Source: Pleurocapsa minor GSE-CHR-MK 17-07R (lineage in GTDB: Bacteria; Chloroflexota; Anaerolineae; Aggregatilineales; Phototrophicaceae). Taken from it: 64,000 bases of DNA. Position 1 is the first letter of the stretch. Each line of letters opens with the position of its first letter. The stretch lies in NCBI GenBank assembly GCA_019359125.1, contig JAHHHY010000011.1, positions 124,001 through 188,000 on the forward strand. The letters are read 5' to 3'. The position numbers and the translations under genes are program-made. Below, piece after piece: positions 1 through 8,867 of the stretch. A model generated the notes under the pieces. That model was given only the letters and a program-made list of their open reading frames with translations. It did no database searches and was not told where the DNA came from.

Positions 1-242
1 ATGAGGTGATGCTTGTCTGCGCCGATCACCTGGCGCGTTCGCAGGCGGCCAAATTCGCCGCGCAGCATCTTGACTTCGGCCAGGCGCACGGTGGCCGGGG
101 CTTCCTTCAGCGCGGCGGGCGCGAGGTGTTCGCGGAAATAGGCGCGCAGGCGGTCATAGCGCATATTGTTGAGCAGGGTCAGCACGGCGATCAGGCGCAG
201 GCCGGCCTGGCTGGCCTGAAGCAACTGTTGGTCGGATGTCAT
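1..242 (-). CDS. Hypothetical protein, N-terminal part only
   Basis: The reading frame starts at an ATG at 242 and runs leftward out of the window, so only about 80 residues are visible. It begins MTSDQQLLQASQAGLRLIA and contains a helical, Arg- and Leu-rich stretch followed by KMLRGEFGRLRTRQVIG. A GGGGA sequence lies just upstream of the ATG. It follows the secreted beta-module gene by 14 bases on the same strand, so the two are probably co-transcribed. I do not recognise the family from this fragment. Confidence 0.55.
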   Translation of the reverse strand, partial: MTSDQQLLQASQAGLRLIAVLTLLNNMRYDRLRAYFREHLAPAALKEAPATVRLAEVKMLRGEFGRLRTRQVIGADKHHL

Positions 243-256
243 GGCGGATTCCCCGT

Positions 257-2413
257 TTACGGATTGGTCAGGCTGCGGTTCAGGTCTTCAGTCACGTGCA
301 GGATGCCGCTCACATTGCCAAACACGGTCGGCGTGCCCAGCCAGATATTGTACGCGCCCGCGGGCGCATCGGGGATATCCAGCGCCGGGCTGACCGTGGC
401 AAAGGCGTCGTTGTTGCAGCTTACGCGGCCCAGCGGGTCCATGACCACCAGCGAGGCATCGGCCATGCCCGTGAAGTAGAAACGCAGCGTGGTCGCGCGG
501 CCATTCCAGACCACGCGGTAATCCGGGTTGCTGGTGATGAAGCCCACGCAGTCGGTGCCGCCCAGCGTGGCCGCGTCCTGGTCGCCGCCGGCCACCGCGT
601 TCACGCGATGCGGCTCGATCGCGCTGTCCAGCGTCACTTCGCCGAAGTTGGTCTCGGCGTTCGGGTCGAGGATATCCAGCGACGGCTCGACAAAGCCAAA
701 CGGCGTCGCGGTGGGGAAGCCAATCTGCACGGCCAGCGGCGTCACCTCCAGCGGCGGCAGGGTGGGCAGCACGATGGTATTGCCGGGCAGGGTGGGCATC
801 GGCGTGGGCGGCGGAATCAGCCCCTGCGTGAAGGCGCCCAGCCCGCTGATCGATGCCACGCGGGCCGGATCATTCACATCGGCGCGCCCGCGCGTCACCA
901 CCAGCCTGCCCGCCAGCGGGATATCCGGCGTAAACGTGCCCACCCACACCTGCACCACGCCCAGCGCCGCAGGCCCGACGATATCGATCATCGGGTTCGG
1001 CGTGTCGAGCGCATCATCGCCGCACAGCCAGCGGCCATCGGCAGTGCGCACGACCAGCACGGCGTCGGTGTCGGGAATTTCCGACAGGAAGAACACGCGC
1101 AGATACGGGTAGGCTGCCGTCGAATTGATGGCCAGTGTCGGCGTCAGCGTGACGAAGCCGCGACAGATCAGCGTGGTATCCGGCGCGCGCAGGCCGGGAT
1201 TCAGCGCCGCCAGGTCCTGGTCCGGGCTGCCGATCTGCGGCGGCGTCAGCGGAATATTGATCGGGTCGATGCTGGTCGTCTCAAACAGCACGGTTTGCAG
1301 GGCGGTCGCCACCGGGTCAGGGCCGATCACGGCATCCAGCGGCGTGCGTATGGGCGAAATAACCGTCTCCGGCGTGGTCACCAGCTCGGTCACATACAGC
1401 ACGCCGAGAATGGGCACACCCGGCGCATCTTCAGACGCCACCCACACGTTGTAGGCCCCGCCCTGCGGCGTGACCTCGACCGAAGGCTGCGTGTATCCGC
1501 CGGGCGCGAAATCGCGGTTGCAGGCATAGGTGCCGTCCGGCGCACGCACCACCAGCGCGGGGTTGCCCACGCTGGCGCCCGGCGACGCGACCGGCACGAA
1601 ATGGAAGCGCAGGCGCGTGCCCGGCCCGCTCCAGGTCACGCGATAATCGGGCTGGCTCTCGACGAATCCGGCGCACTGGCTGGCCCCTGGCGGCTGATTG
1701 TCCAGGCCAGACACGGCGATATAGCCCCCGCCGATGGCCAGCGACCAGACCGGGTCGGGCAGGAAGCCGGTTTGCAGGCTGACCTGTCCGTGCACCGGCG
1801 GCGAAAGTTCGTTCATGGTGGTGCCGGCCAGCACCGGCGGCATGCCCGCGCGCGTCGGGTCGAGCGTGGGCACAAACGTCTGTACGGGCGCCTGGATTCC
1901 GGTCGAGCCGGGACGCACGTTTTCATTCGAGGTCAGATACAGTGAGCCATAGACCGGTTCGGACAGCGTGAAACCACCCACCCACACGGCATAATCGCCG
2001 GGCAGCGCCTCCAGCACGTCGACCAGGGGATTGAGCAGGCCAAAGGCATTGTTGTTGCAGTAAAAGACGCCGTCGGGCGCGCGCACCACCAGCGTGGTGT
2101 CGCTGGTCACCGTGTCGGCGATGAAGATCATGCGCACGAACGCCAGCGGCGTCTCCAGCGTGACGCGGATATCGGGCGCGCTGCTGACGAAGCCGCTGCA
2201 TGCCGCGCCAATGCCCAGCAGGTTGGCATCGACTGTCCCGCCGCCGATGACCAGCGCGGGCACGCGCAGCGGGTCTGGCTGGAAACCCAGCCCGATGCTG
2301 GCGCTGACCTGCGCCGGGGCGGCCGGATCGAGCGCGGCCTGGGCGCGGCCAGGCAGGCAGATGGCGACCAGCAGCAGGGCGGCGGCCAGGGAAAACAGGC
2401 GGTTCAAACGCAT
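257..2413 (-). CDS. Secreted protein with four repeated beta modules
   Basis: A signal peptide (MRLNRLFSLAAALLLVAIC, cut near AQA-AL) is followed by four copies of a module of about 130-150 residues, at roughly residues 30-185, 210-360, 390-535 and 590-715. Each module has a CxGFVxSxPDYRVxW start, a DxxLVVxxPDG centre, a CNNDAF-type element and a GxYxVWVG end. This pattern resembles pre-peptidase C-terminal (PPC)-like beta-sandwich domains. The two conserved Cys per module could form a disulfide outside the cell. Proline-rich linkers separate the modules. The start is set at the third in-frame Met because that gives a clean signal peptide; an upstream start at 2449 is possible. The function is probably surface display or binding. 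No catalytic motif is seen. Confidence 0.75.
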   Translation of the reverse strand: MRLNRLFSLAAALLLVAICLPGRAQAALDPAAPAQVSASIGLGFQPDPLRVPALVIGGGTVDANLLGIGAACSGFVSSAPDIRVTLETPLAFVRMIFIADTVTSDTTLVVRAPDGVFYCNNNAFGLLNPLVDVLEALPGDYAVWVGGFTLSEPVYGSLYLTSNENVRPGSTGIQAPVQTFVPTLDPTRAGMPPVLAGTTMNELSPPVHGQVSLQTGFLPDPVWSLAIGGGYIAVSGLDNQPPGASQCAGFVESQPDYRVTWSGPGTRLRFHFVPVASPGASVGNPALVVRAPDGTYACNRDFAPGGYTQPSVEVTPQGGAYNVWVASEDAPGVPILGVLYVTELVTTPETVISPIRTPLDAVIGPDPVATALQTVLFETTSIDPINIPLTPPQIGSPDQDLAALNPGLRAPDTTLICRGFVTLTPTLAINSTAAYPYLRVFFLSEIPDTDAVLVVRTADGRWLCGDDALDTPNPMIDIVGPAALGVVQVWVGTFTPDIPLAGRLVVTRGRADVNDPARVASISGLGAFTQGLIPPPTPMPTLPGNTIVLPTLPPLEVTPLAVQIGFPTATPFGFVEPSLDILDPNAETNFGEVTLDSAIEPHRVNAVAGGDQDAATLGGTDCVGFITSNPDYRVVWNGRATTLRFYFTGMADASLVVMDPLGRVSCNNDAFATVSPALDIPDAPAGAYNIWLGTPTVFGNVSGILHVTEDLNRSLTNP

Positions 2414-2534
2414 ACCATCCATACTCGTGTGCGGCGCTGACACCTGCAATCATACCGTCACGCGCCCTTTCATCACAAGCGGCCCGTGCGTAAAATAGGC
2501 CTGTAATGATGCCCGCCTGACAGGATACTGCCCC

Positions 2535-3785
2535 GTGCTGCGATTTGACCCCATCCCCTATCCCCTGTGGCGGCGCAAAGGTCTTGGGCTGGCGCGGCCG
2601 CTGCTGCGCGCCTTCACGGCCGCTGATGCCGACAGCCTGGGCGGCGGCAACGTCCCGGACACGCCGGCGCGTATGGCCGATTATCTGGCGCGCCGGGGCA
2701 TCCTGCCGCCGGGCCTGAATGCCGTCGATACCCGCGATGCGCTGGCGGCAATCAATCCCCCGTACGAGACAGTCTTCGGGCAGAAACAGCCCGCCTCCGC
2801 GCCCGCTAACGTCGCCCTTCGCCTGCCCGCGCAGTGGGAGCGCATGGAAGCCATTATCGTCGGCTTCCCCGTGCTGTATCCCATGTTCTGGGAGACGCAC
2901 GCGCAGATGATCGAGGCCATCAGCCAGGTCGCGCGCGCTGACGTCATGCTGCCGGATGCGGCATGGGCGGGCGCCGTGTGGCTGTATCTGGAGAAGCGCG
3001 CGCTGGCCAAACTGGACAACGTGCGCCTGCTGGTGCTGGCCACCGACGACGTGTGGGTGCGCGACTACGGCCCGTTCACCGGTTTCCTGCCGGATGGCTC
3101 GCGGGCGATGCTGGCCGCTACCTATGACCCGCTGCCCGCCTATCCGCAGGCCAACGATGACAGCATGCCGATTCGCTATGCCGCGCATGAAGAAGTGCCG
3201 CTGCGTTCGTTTGACCTGCACACCGAAGGTGGCAATTTCTGGAGCGACGGGGCAGGCACGCTGATCGCCAGCGAGGGCATCTACACGCGCAATCCGCACC
3301 TGAGCCGGCTGGAAGTCGAGCGCAGGCTGAAGCTGGCTTTTGCGCATGACAAGCTGATCGTCACGCCCAGCCTGTGGCGCGAGGAAACCGGCCATGTCGA
3401 CCTGCTGTGCAAGCTGGCCGATGCGCGCACCATCCTGATTACCGCGCCGCGCGTGCCGCTGAACAGCCGCGCCCTGCGCCAGACGTATAAGATTTTCCGC
3501 CGTGCGACCAATGCCGCGGGCGACCCGTATGCCATTTTCACGCTGCCGGCCCTGCCGCCGTATCTCAACTGGGGCGCGTTCCCGGTGTGGCGCAGCTACA
3601 CCAACGCGCTCACGGTCAACGGCCGCGTGCTGGTGCCGGTCTTCAAGGCCGCTACCGACGATCAGGCACTGGGCGTATACAAAGCTGCCATGCCCGACCA
3701 CGAGATTATCCCGATCAAATGCGCGCCCACGGCCAACGGCGGCGGCGCTGTCCACTGCCTGACCAAAGAGGTCCCGGCTGGGTGA
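2535..3785 (+). CDS. aguA: Agmatine deiminase / peptidyl-arginine deiminase family enzyme
   Basis: Agmatine deiminases hydrolyse agmatine to N-carbamoylputrescine and ammonia on the route from arginine to putrescine. The protein is 416 residues, slightly longer than the usual 340-380 because of an N-terminal extension of about 85 residues. Family motifs are in order: WERMEAIIVGFP near the domain start, DDVWVRDYGPF, HTEGGNFWSDG, an ETGHVDLLCK segment carrying the likely catalytic His, and GGGAVHCLT with the nucleophilic Cys near the C-terminus. The start is GTG. Its stop overlaps the ATG of the downstream glycosyltransferase by one base (TGATG), so the two are translationally coupled. It is cytoplasmic. 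Substrate preference (agmatine versus another guanidino compound) cannot be settled from sequence alone. Confidence 0.78.
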   Translation: MLRFDPIPYPLWRRKGLGLARPLLRAFTAADADSLGGGNVPDTPARMADYLARRGILPPGLNAVDTRDALAAINPPYETVFGQKQPASAPANVALRLPAQWERMEAIIVGFPVLYPMFWETHAQMIEAISQVARADVMLPDAAWAGAVWLYLEKRALAKLDNVRLLVLATDDVWVRDYGPFTGFLPDGSRAMLAATYDPLPAYPQANDDSMPIRYAAHEEVPLRSFDLHTEGGNFWSDGAGTLIASEGIYTRNPHLSRLEVERRLKLAFAHDKLIVTPSLWREETGHVDLLCKLADARTILITAPRVPLNSRALRQTYKIFRRATNAAGDPYAIFTLPALPPYLNWGAFPVWRSYTNALTVNGRVLVPVFKAATDDQALGVYKAAMPDHEIIPIKCAPTANGGGAVHCLTKEVPAG

Positions 3786-6058
3786 TGCATGTGCTGACGG
3801 CGCACAGGCCGTTTCTGCTGCTGCTGGCGCTGTTCGTCGTCGGGGCGCTGGGCCATGCGCGCACGCTGCCCGCCATGGAAGGCAGCGACCAGCCGCTGCA
3901 TGCGAATTACGCCTTCCATCTCATGCAGACGGGGGCACTGCCAGACCGCGCCACCCGCGTGACCAATCCCACTCGCCAGGCCAGCGGACAGCCGCCGCTG
4001 GCGTATCTCGCCGGGGCGCTGTGGCTGCGCGCCCTGGGCATCGCGCCGCTGGACGGTGATGCTGTGCTGAACCACATCACAGTAACGGCGCGCAACCGCT
4101 GGTATCAGCCGCATGACGTATGGCAGCGCGCCGACAATCACACGGTGTACGTGCATGGTCGCGACGAATTGGTGTTCGGCTGGCCGGAGCTGGTCGCGGC
4201 GGATCGTGCGCTGCGGCTGGTTTCGATTGCGTGGGGCGCGCTGGCGGTCATCGGCATGTATGGCGCGGCCGGGGAAGTCTTCCGGCGGCGCGGCTGGCGG
4301 CTGGCCGCGACCGCGCTGTTCGCCTTCATGCCCACCATGCTGTATATCAGCAGCTACTTCACCAACGACACCCCCACGGTCGCCTTTGCCACGCTGTCCA
4401 CCTGGGCGGGATTACGCCTGGCCCGGCGCGGGCTGGGCTGGCAGGCCTGCCTGCTGGCCGGGCTGTGCCTCGCGCTGGGCGGACTGAGCAAGGTGAATGC
4501 GCTGCTGGCTGGCGTGGGGGTCGCCATCGCCCTGTTGTACGACTGGCGCGCACGCGGGCGTTCGTTCGCCTTTGTGACCGGCCGTGCGCTGGTGATCGGC
4601 GCGCCCGTCGTGCTGCTCTTCGGCGCATGGGTCTTGTATGGCCTGGTCACTTATGGCGACCCGCTCGGCCTGAACACGCACCAGCACATCACAACGGGTT
4701 ACTACTTTGCCGAGCCGCGTTCGCTGGCGGAAATCGCCCCGCTGCTGCCGCACCTGTACCTGTCGTATCTGGGTTGGTTCGATACTACGCCGCTGCATCC
4801 GGTCACGTATACCGTGCTGGGCATGGTGATTGCCTTGTGCCTTCTGGGGCTGGCCGCCGGGCTGCGACTCTCGCGCCTGAGTGCCATTCAGAGCGTCCAG
4901 GCCGCCATCCTCGCCATCACCTTTTTGATCTCGCTGGCGGCCATGATCCGCTGGATGCAGCAGCTCAGCTTCACCGGCGGGCGGCTGATGTATCCGTCGC
5001 ACGCGGCGGTCGCGCTCATGCTGACGGCCGGGCTGTTTTTGCTGGCCGAGCGGCTGCCCCGGTCGCGCTTTGTGCTGCGCGTCGCCCCGGTCGCGCTGGT
5101 CGCCTGTATCGGCCTGTTTGCGCCCGTTGTCGCATTGTGGGAGGCTTATTTCAGCCCGCCCATGCTTTCGCGTGAGCGACTGCCCGCGCTGATCGGGGCG
5201 CCGGTCACCTTCGATGGGACGATTCGCCTGCTGGGCATCGCACAGCCGACGCGCACGTTCGACGCAGATGACAGGTCGTATGACGCGTATCCGTTGACCG
5301 CGTGCTGGGAAGTGCTGCGCGAGACCGATGTCCCGGCCGCCTTCTCGCTCAAGCTCATCCGCGACGGCGTGATCGTCGCTGACCGCACCTCGCTATTCGG
5401 CATGGGTCGCTACCCGTCCGTCTCGTGGCGCGCGGGCGATATCTTCTGCGATGAGGTGCATTTCTGGCTGGATGACCCGGATTTGCCGGATGATCCGCTG
5501 CCGCAGTCCGGGCTGACGTATGACATCGCGGCCGTGGTGCTGAATGCCGAGACGCTGGCCGTCGACTGGCCGGCCGTGAACGATGCGGGCGAGACCATCG
5601 CGGTGCCGATACTGGGGCAGGCCGCATCGCGCGCCGGGACGATGGCGCTTCCGGGGAATCTGCCCGCGCTGGCCGAGCCGGTCGCCTTTGCCGGGCTGGC
5701 GCGGCTGACGCATGCCGATGTGCAGGGGGATGTCCTGCGGCTGGGCTGGCAGGTCACGGGGACGACGCCGGAAAGCTGGACGGGCTTCGTGCATCTGTAT
5801 GACGGCGCAGGTAATTTCATTGCTTCGGTCGGGGATGGTCCGCCGCTGAACGGCGCGTATCCCACCTGGGCGTGGTCTGCCGGCGAGGTGCTGGCCGAAA
5901 CGCGTACGCTCAGCCTGCCGCCTGACCTGCCGCCGGGTGAATATCGCGTGCAGGTCGGCTTTTATCGCGCCGACACCGGCGAGCGGATGCCCGTCAGCGT
6001 GGCGGGTGCCGATATGCCCTCGCGCAGTGCGGTGGTGGCGGGGCTGCTTGTGGACTAG
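3785..6058 (+). CDS. Multi-pass membrane glycosyltransferase (GT39/GT83-like) with C-terminal beta domain
   Basis: A protein of about 757 residues with around ten hydrophobic helices in residues 10-460. An acidic loop after the first helix (MEGSDQPLHANYAFHL) fits the catalytic Asp region of GT-C enzymes of the PMT/ArnT type, which use polyprenyl-phosphate sugars at the outer face of the membrane. The last 280 residues are soluble. They contain two beta-rich segments (around residues 465-560 and 640-755), probably outside the cell. The ATG at 3785 overlaps the upstream stop; the frame is open further upstream, but that part is antisense-like to the deiminase and was excluded. The gene ends at 6058, where a palindromic CTAG gives a TAG stop on both strands. 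Confidence 0.7.
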   Translation: MHVLTAHRPFLLLLALFVVGALGHARTLPAMEGSDQPLHANYAFHLMQTGALPDRATRVTNPTRQASGQPPLAYLAGALWLRALGIAPLDGDAVLNHITVTARNRWYQPHDVWQRADNHTVYVHGRDELVFGWPELVAADRALRLVSIAWGALAVIGMYGAAGEVFRRRGWRLAATALFAFMPTMLYISSYFTNDTPTVAFATLSTWAGLRLARRGLGWQACLLAGLCLALGGLSKVNALLAGVGVAIALLYDWRARGRSFAFVTGRALVIGAPVVLLFGAWVLYGLVTYGDPLGLNTHQHITTGYYFAEPRSLAEIAPLLPHLYLSYLGWFDTTPLHPVTYTVLGMVIALCLLGLAAGLRLSRLSAIQSVQAAILAITFLISLAAMIRWMQQLSFTGGRLMYPSHAAVALMLTAGLFLLAERLPRSRFVLRVAPVALVACIGLFAPVVALWEAYFSPPMLSRERLPALIGAPVTFDGTIRLLGIAQPTRTFDADDRSYDAYPLTACWEVLRETDVPAAFSLKLIRDGVIVADRTSLFGMGRYPSVSWRAGDIFCDEVHFWLDDPDLPDDPLPQSGLTYDIAAVVLNAETLAVDWPAVNDAGETIAVPILGQAASRAGTMALPGNLPALAEPVAFAGLARLTHADVQGDVLRLGWQVTGTTPESWTGFVHLYDGAGNFIASVGDGPPLNGAYPTWAWSAGEVLAETRTLSLPPDLPPGEYRVQVGFYRADTGERMPVSVAGADMPSRSAVVAGLLVD

Positions 6059-7653
6059 TGGCCGCCGCGTGCGGCTGCCTGCGCCGCTGTCCTGAGCAGT
6101 TCACCGAGCTGTCCGCCGGACTGGTTCAACACTTCCACCACCGAATTACGAATATTCACCTGGTCTGAGGCGAGCGTATCGATCTGTTCCTGCGTGAGGT
6201 GCTGATACTGGCTGGTGGCCTGCTGCTGTGGGTTGGCCGGAGTAAAGTTCCGTACCGTGGTATTCTGCATCCTGCCGCTGAGGCCCGATGCGCCCGCCGC
6301 TGACACGCGCGCCATCACCCCATTGACGACCAACGGCACCGCGCGTTCCAGCACAATGCGCTGCGCCCGGCCCGTCACCGCCACCCCCATGCGTACGAGT
6401 TCCTTTTCCATTTCATGAACAACCGCTGTGGTCAGCGCGCCGCCGCTGCGCCCGCCGATAAAGCCGCCGACAGTATTGAAGACGGCGTTCCACAACACGC
6501 TGTTCCAGTTGACCCGGTCGCCCTCGGAATACTGATCCTGAATTTCGGCCCCGGCAGTGAGCGCCGCGCCAGTGGCCGCGCCCAGCAGCACCGCCCCTGC
6601 GCCGCCGCCGGTTGCAACCGTCACCAGTGTGCCGAAGAGTGCAGCCGAGGTGTCGCGGACGAAGCGTGCCCACCACAGCGCTTCCTGTGCAACGGATGTA
6701 TCCTGCATTCCCTGCACTCTGCCTGTGTGAACAGATTCAGCCTGTCTCCGCGCTTCGGCAGCGAAGAGATATGCCCCGACAAACCGCCCCCGCGCCAGAT
6801 ACTGGCCGGCAGCATCCATTTGTCTTGAAACTGCCTGGAGATCAAGCCCTGCCTCGAAACTTGTCGGGTTTGCCATACCATTGATGGTGCCCGAAAAGTG
6901 CTCCCGAACATCATTCGTCACATTGACATGGGTATTTGCCTGGCTGATGATGCGGTTAATCTCTGCGGTCAACCGGTCGCGCCATTGCGTCAGTTGTTCC
7001 TGCGTGAGCTGCTGAAGCTGGCCGTTGCGGTCGTGCACAAGAAAGGTATTCGCGTTCTGTCCTGTGCCGCGCTGCGGGTTCTGGGCATCGCGCAGGAACT
7101 GGTTCAGCCTTTCATTGGCGATACGCCGCTCGTTAGCCTGATCCTGTGCCTGCTGCACACGGCGGAACATGCGCTCGCTGGCCGGGTCTGCTGGGGCGCG
7201 CATAGCGATTGTGTTGGCATATTCCAGGAGCCTGGGTAGCTGGTCTGTGGGGAACTGGTCAATCGTGACATTGCCCGGCAGCGTCAGCGTGATCAGGCTG
7301 CTGGCCTGCCCTGCACGCGCCGCAGCGCCGCTGATCATGGCGGCGGCCTCGCCCACCCGATCCTGACTCATCGCATCGAGCGCGGCCCGCGCCCGCTGCA
7401 TTGGCGTCGTTGCGCCGGGCGGCGTATCGCGCTGGATGCGCGTGCCCTGCGACCGCTGTACCATTCGGGCCACCGCGGCGTTTCCCGCGATTCGCTGCAA
7501 GGCCAGCAGGCGGGCCTGCTGGACCGGTTGGCCGGTTAACGGGAACGCGGGCACCGCTTCGGCCTGGTCGGGCGATTGGGCGTGCGTGGCTTCAGCCGCA
7601 GGCGGCCGCGCACCTGTGAGTTTCGTTGTGCTGCGGGAATCATGTGTATTCAT
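6055..7653 (-). CDS. LQRxxGN-motif protein with Gly/Ala-rich hydrophobic region
   Basis: A protein of 532 residues with three parts. Residues 1-51 are a low-complexity polar leader. Residues 52-68 carry the motif ALQRIAGNAAVARMVQRS, followed by a second short IQRD element. From memory, the motif is typical of proteins linked to DUF4157 and to extracellular contractile injection systems. Residues 80-310 are helical and Gln/Arg-rich. Residues about 318-410 hold two Gly/Ala-rich hydrophobic stretches (VTVATGGGAGAVLLGAATGA and a later VGGFIGGRSGGALTTAVV) that could insert into or cross a membrane. There is no Sec signal peptide and no HExxH. Unlike the loci at 38.8 and 49.1 kb, no small partner gene follows. 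Cargo or toxin function is inferred. Confidence 0.7.
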   Translation of the reverse strand: MNTHDSRSTTKLTGARPPAAEATHAQSPDQAEAVPAFPLTGQPVQQARLLALQRIAGNAAVARMVQRSQGTRIQRDTPPGATTPMQRARAALDAMSQDRVGEAAAMISGAAARAGQASSLITLTLPGNVTIDQFPTDQLPRLLEYANTIAMRAPADPASERMFRRVQQAQDQANERRIANERLNQFLRDAQNPQRGTGQNANTFLVHDRNGQLQQLTQEQLTQWRDRLTAEINRIISQANTHVNVTNDVREHFSGTINGMANPTSFEAGLDLQAVSRQMDAAGQYLARGRFVGAYLFAAEARRQAESVHTGRVQGMQDTSVAQEALWWARFVRDTSAALFGTLVTVATGGGAGAVLLGAATGAALTAGAEIQDQYSEGDRVNWNSVLWNAVFNTVGGFIGGRSGGALTTAVVHEMEKELVRMGVAVTGRAQRIVLERAVPLVVNGVMARVSAAGASGLSGRMQNTTVRNFTPANPQQQATSQYQHLTQEQIDTLASDQVNIRNSVVEVLNQSGGQLGELLRTAAQAAARGGH

Positions 7654-7855
7654 CAGATTCGGGATTGCCGTGACTATTCCATGTTCATCATGTTAGGCAG
7701 ATCCGTGCCGCAAACCTGCCAATTTTCGTCTTGGTTTGGCCAGATTTTGCTTTATGTCCCTGCGCTGCGATAACCACAACGTAACTTGCCAGCGGGACAA
7801 ACTTCAGGATAATCAAACCAGCTTCGTATGAATGCGTGGCGAGGAAATTGGCCAT

Positions 7856-8791
7856 ATGACCCGCGCAAATATGCTCACCATTGCCCGCCCGCTGCGGCAG
7901 GCCACTATCGAGTCACAGATCGCGTTCGTGGACATTCATCTGAACGCGCTGGAAAATGGCGACGAACGGCTTGGCATTATCCATGTCACCATCAACCCCG
8001 TGGACACCTTCATCACCTCGCAGTCGGAGCTGGTAGACCTGTTCCTGATCAGCCTTGGCTCGGAGAGCGAATATGAATGGCGGCTGGGGCGCAGCCACGG
8101 GCGCATACGCAACCGCGTCGGCCTGGTGAATATGCATCTGGCCCATACCCCGACCGAATGGTTCTGGCACGGGTCGCAAACCGGGCTGACGCTGCGCGTG
8201 CCCGAACACATGCGCGATGTGGTGTTGCAGGAGATGGCCATAGGTGACCCCGCGGCGGTGCATCTGGTCAACCATATGGCCTTCGACGACCCGACGCTGT
8301 ATCACCTTGGGGTCAACCTGCTCGATGCCGAGCGCCAGCTTGACCCTGCCACGCATTTTTATCAGGAGACGCTGGGACTGGCTTTCGTGGCACATGCTTA
8401 CCGGCACTACTCCAATCAATCAGATACGCTGGCACGGCGCCAGCAGCGGGAAGCCGGGCTGAGTATGGTGCAGGTGGAGCGCATCCGGTCATTTGTGCGC
8501 GAGCATCCCGGCCAGCCGCTGCATCTTTCGGATATCGCTGGTTACATGGGCTACACGCCCTACTACCTGTCACGCCAGTTTCGCCGGCTGACGGGCGAGG
8601 GACTGCATGATTTCCTGATTCGCACGCGGCTGGAATATGCCCGTGAGCTGCTCCTGCACACCACGCTCAGCGTGCATGAGGTGGCACAACAGGCCGGCTT
8701 TGAAGACGCAGAAATGCTGGCCCGCCATTTCCGGCGCCGGTTGGGCATGTCCCCGCGTCAGATTGAGCGGCCGCGGCGGCTGGGCGGCTGA
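7856..8791 (+). CDS. AraC-family transcriptional regulator
   Basis: A protein of about 311 residues whose last 100 form a double helix-turn-helix of the AraC type: VQVERIRSFVREHPGQPL, a first HTH at LSDIAGYMGYTPYYLSRQF, FRRLTGEGLHDFLIRTRLEYA, and a second HTH at SVHEVAQQAGFEDAEMLARHFRR ending in GMSPRQI. The N-terminal 200 residues are a variable sensing domain that I cannot assign. The ATG at 7856 is preferred because GAGGA lies about ten bases upstream; an ATG at 7832 is also in frame. It is divergent from the LQRxxGN gene at 6.1 kb, with about 200 bases between the starts, so that gene is a candidate target. This is context only. Confidence 0.85.
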   Translation: MTRANMLTIARPLRQATIESQIAFVDIHLNALENGDERLGIIHVTINPVDTFITSQSELVDLFLISLGSESEYEWRLGRSHGRIRNRVGLVNMHLAHTPTEWFWHGSQTGLTLRVPEHMRDVVLQEMAIGDPAAVHLVNHMAFDDPTLYHLGVNLLDAERQLDPATHFYQETLGLAFVAHAYRHYSNQSDTLARRQQREAGLSMVQVERIRSFVREHPGQPLHLSDIAGYMGYTPYYLSRQFRRLTGEGLHDFLIRTRLEYARELLLHTTLSVHEVAQQAGFEDAEMLARHFRRRLGMSPRQIERPRRLGG

Positions 8792-8867
8792 GACACGATT
8801 TTATGCCGCCTGTCCCCGTGTCAGGGTACAATAGGGGCATCATCACCGAAACCCAAGAGAGAAACCC

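Noticed and set aside
236-1945. Long plus-strand open frame opposite the secreted beta-module gene
   Set aside because: It is very rich in Arg, His and Gln with no recognisable domain, which is typical of the opposite strand of a GC-rich gene. The minus-strand gene has a signal peptide and repeated modules.
1923-3755. 610-codon minus-strand frame over the agmatine deiminase gene
   Set aside because: It spans two real genes in different frames and lacks any motif. The deiminase on the plus strand has complete family signatures.
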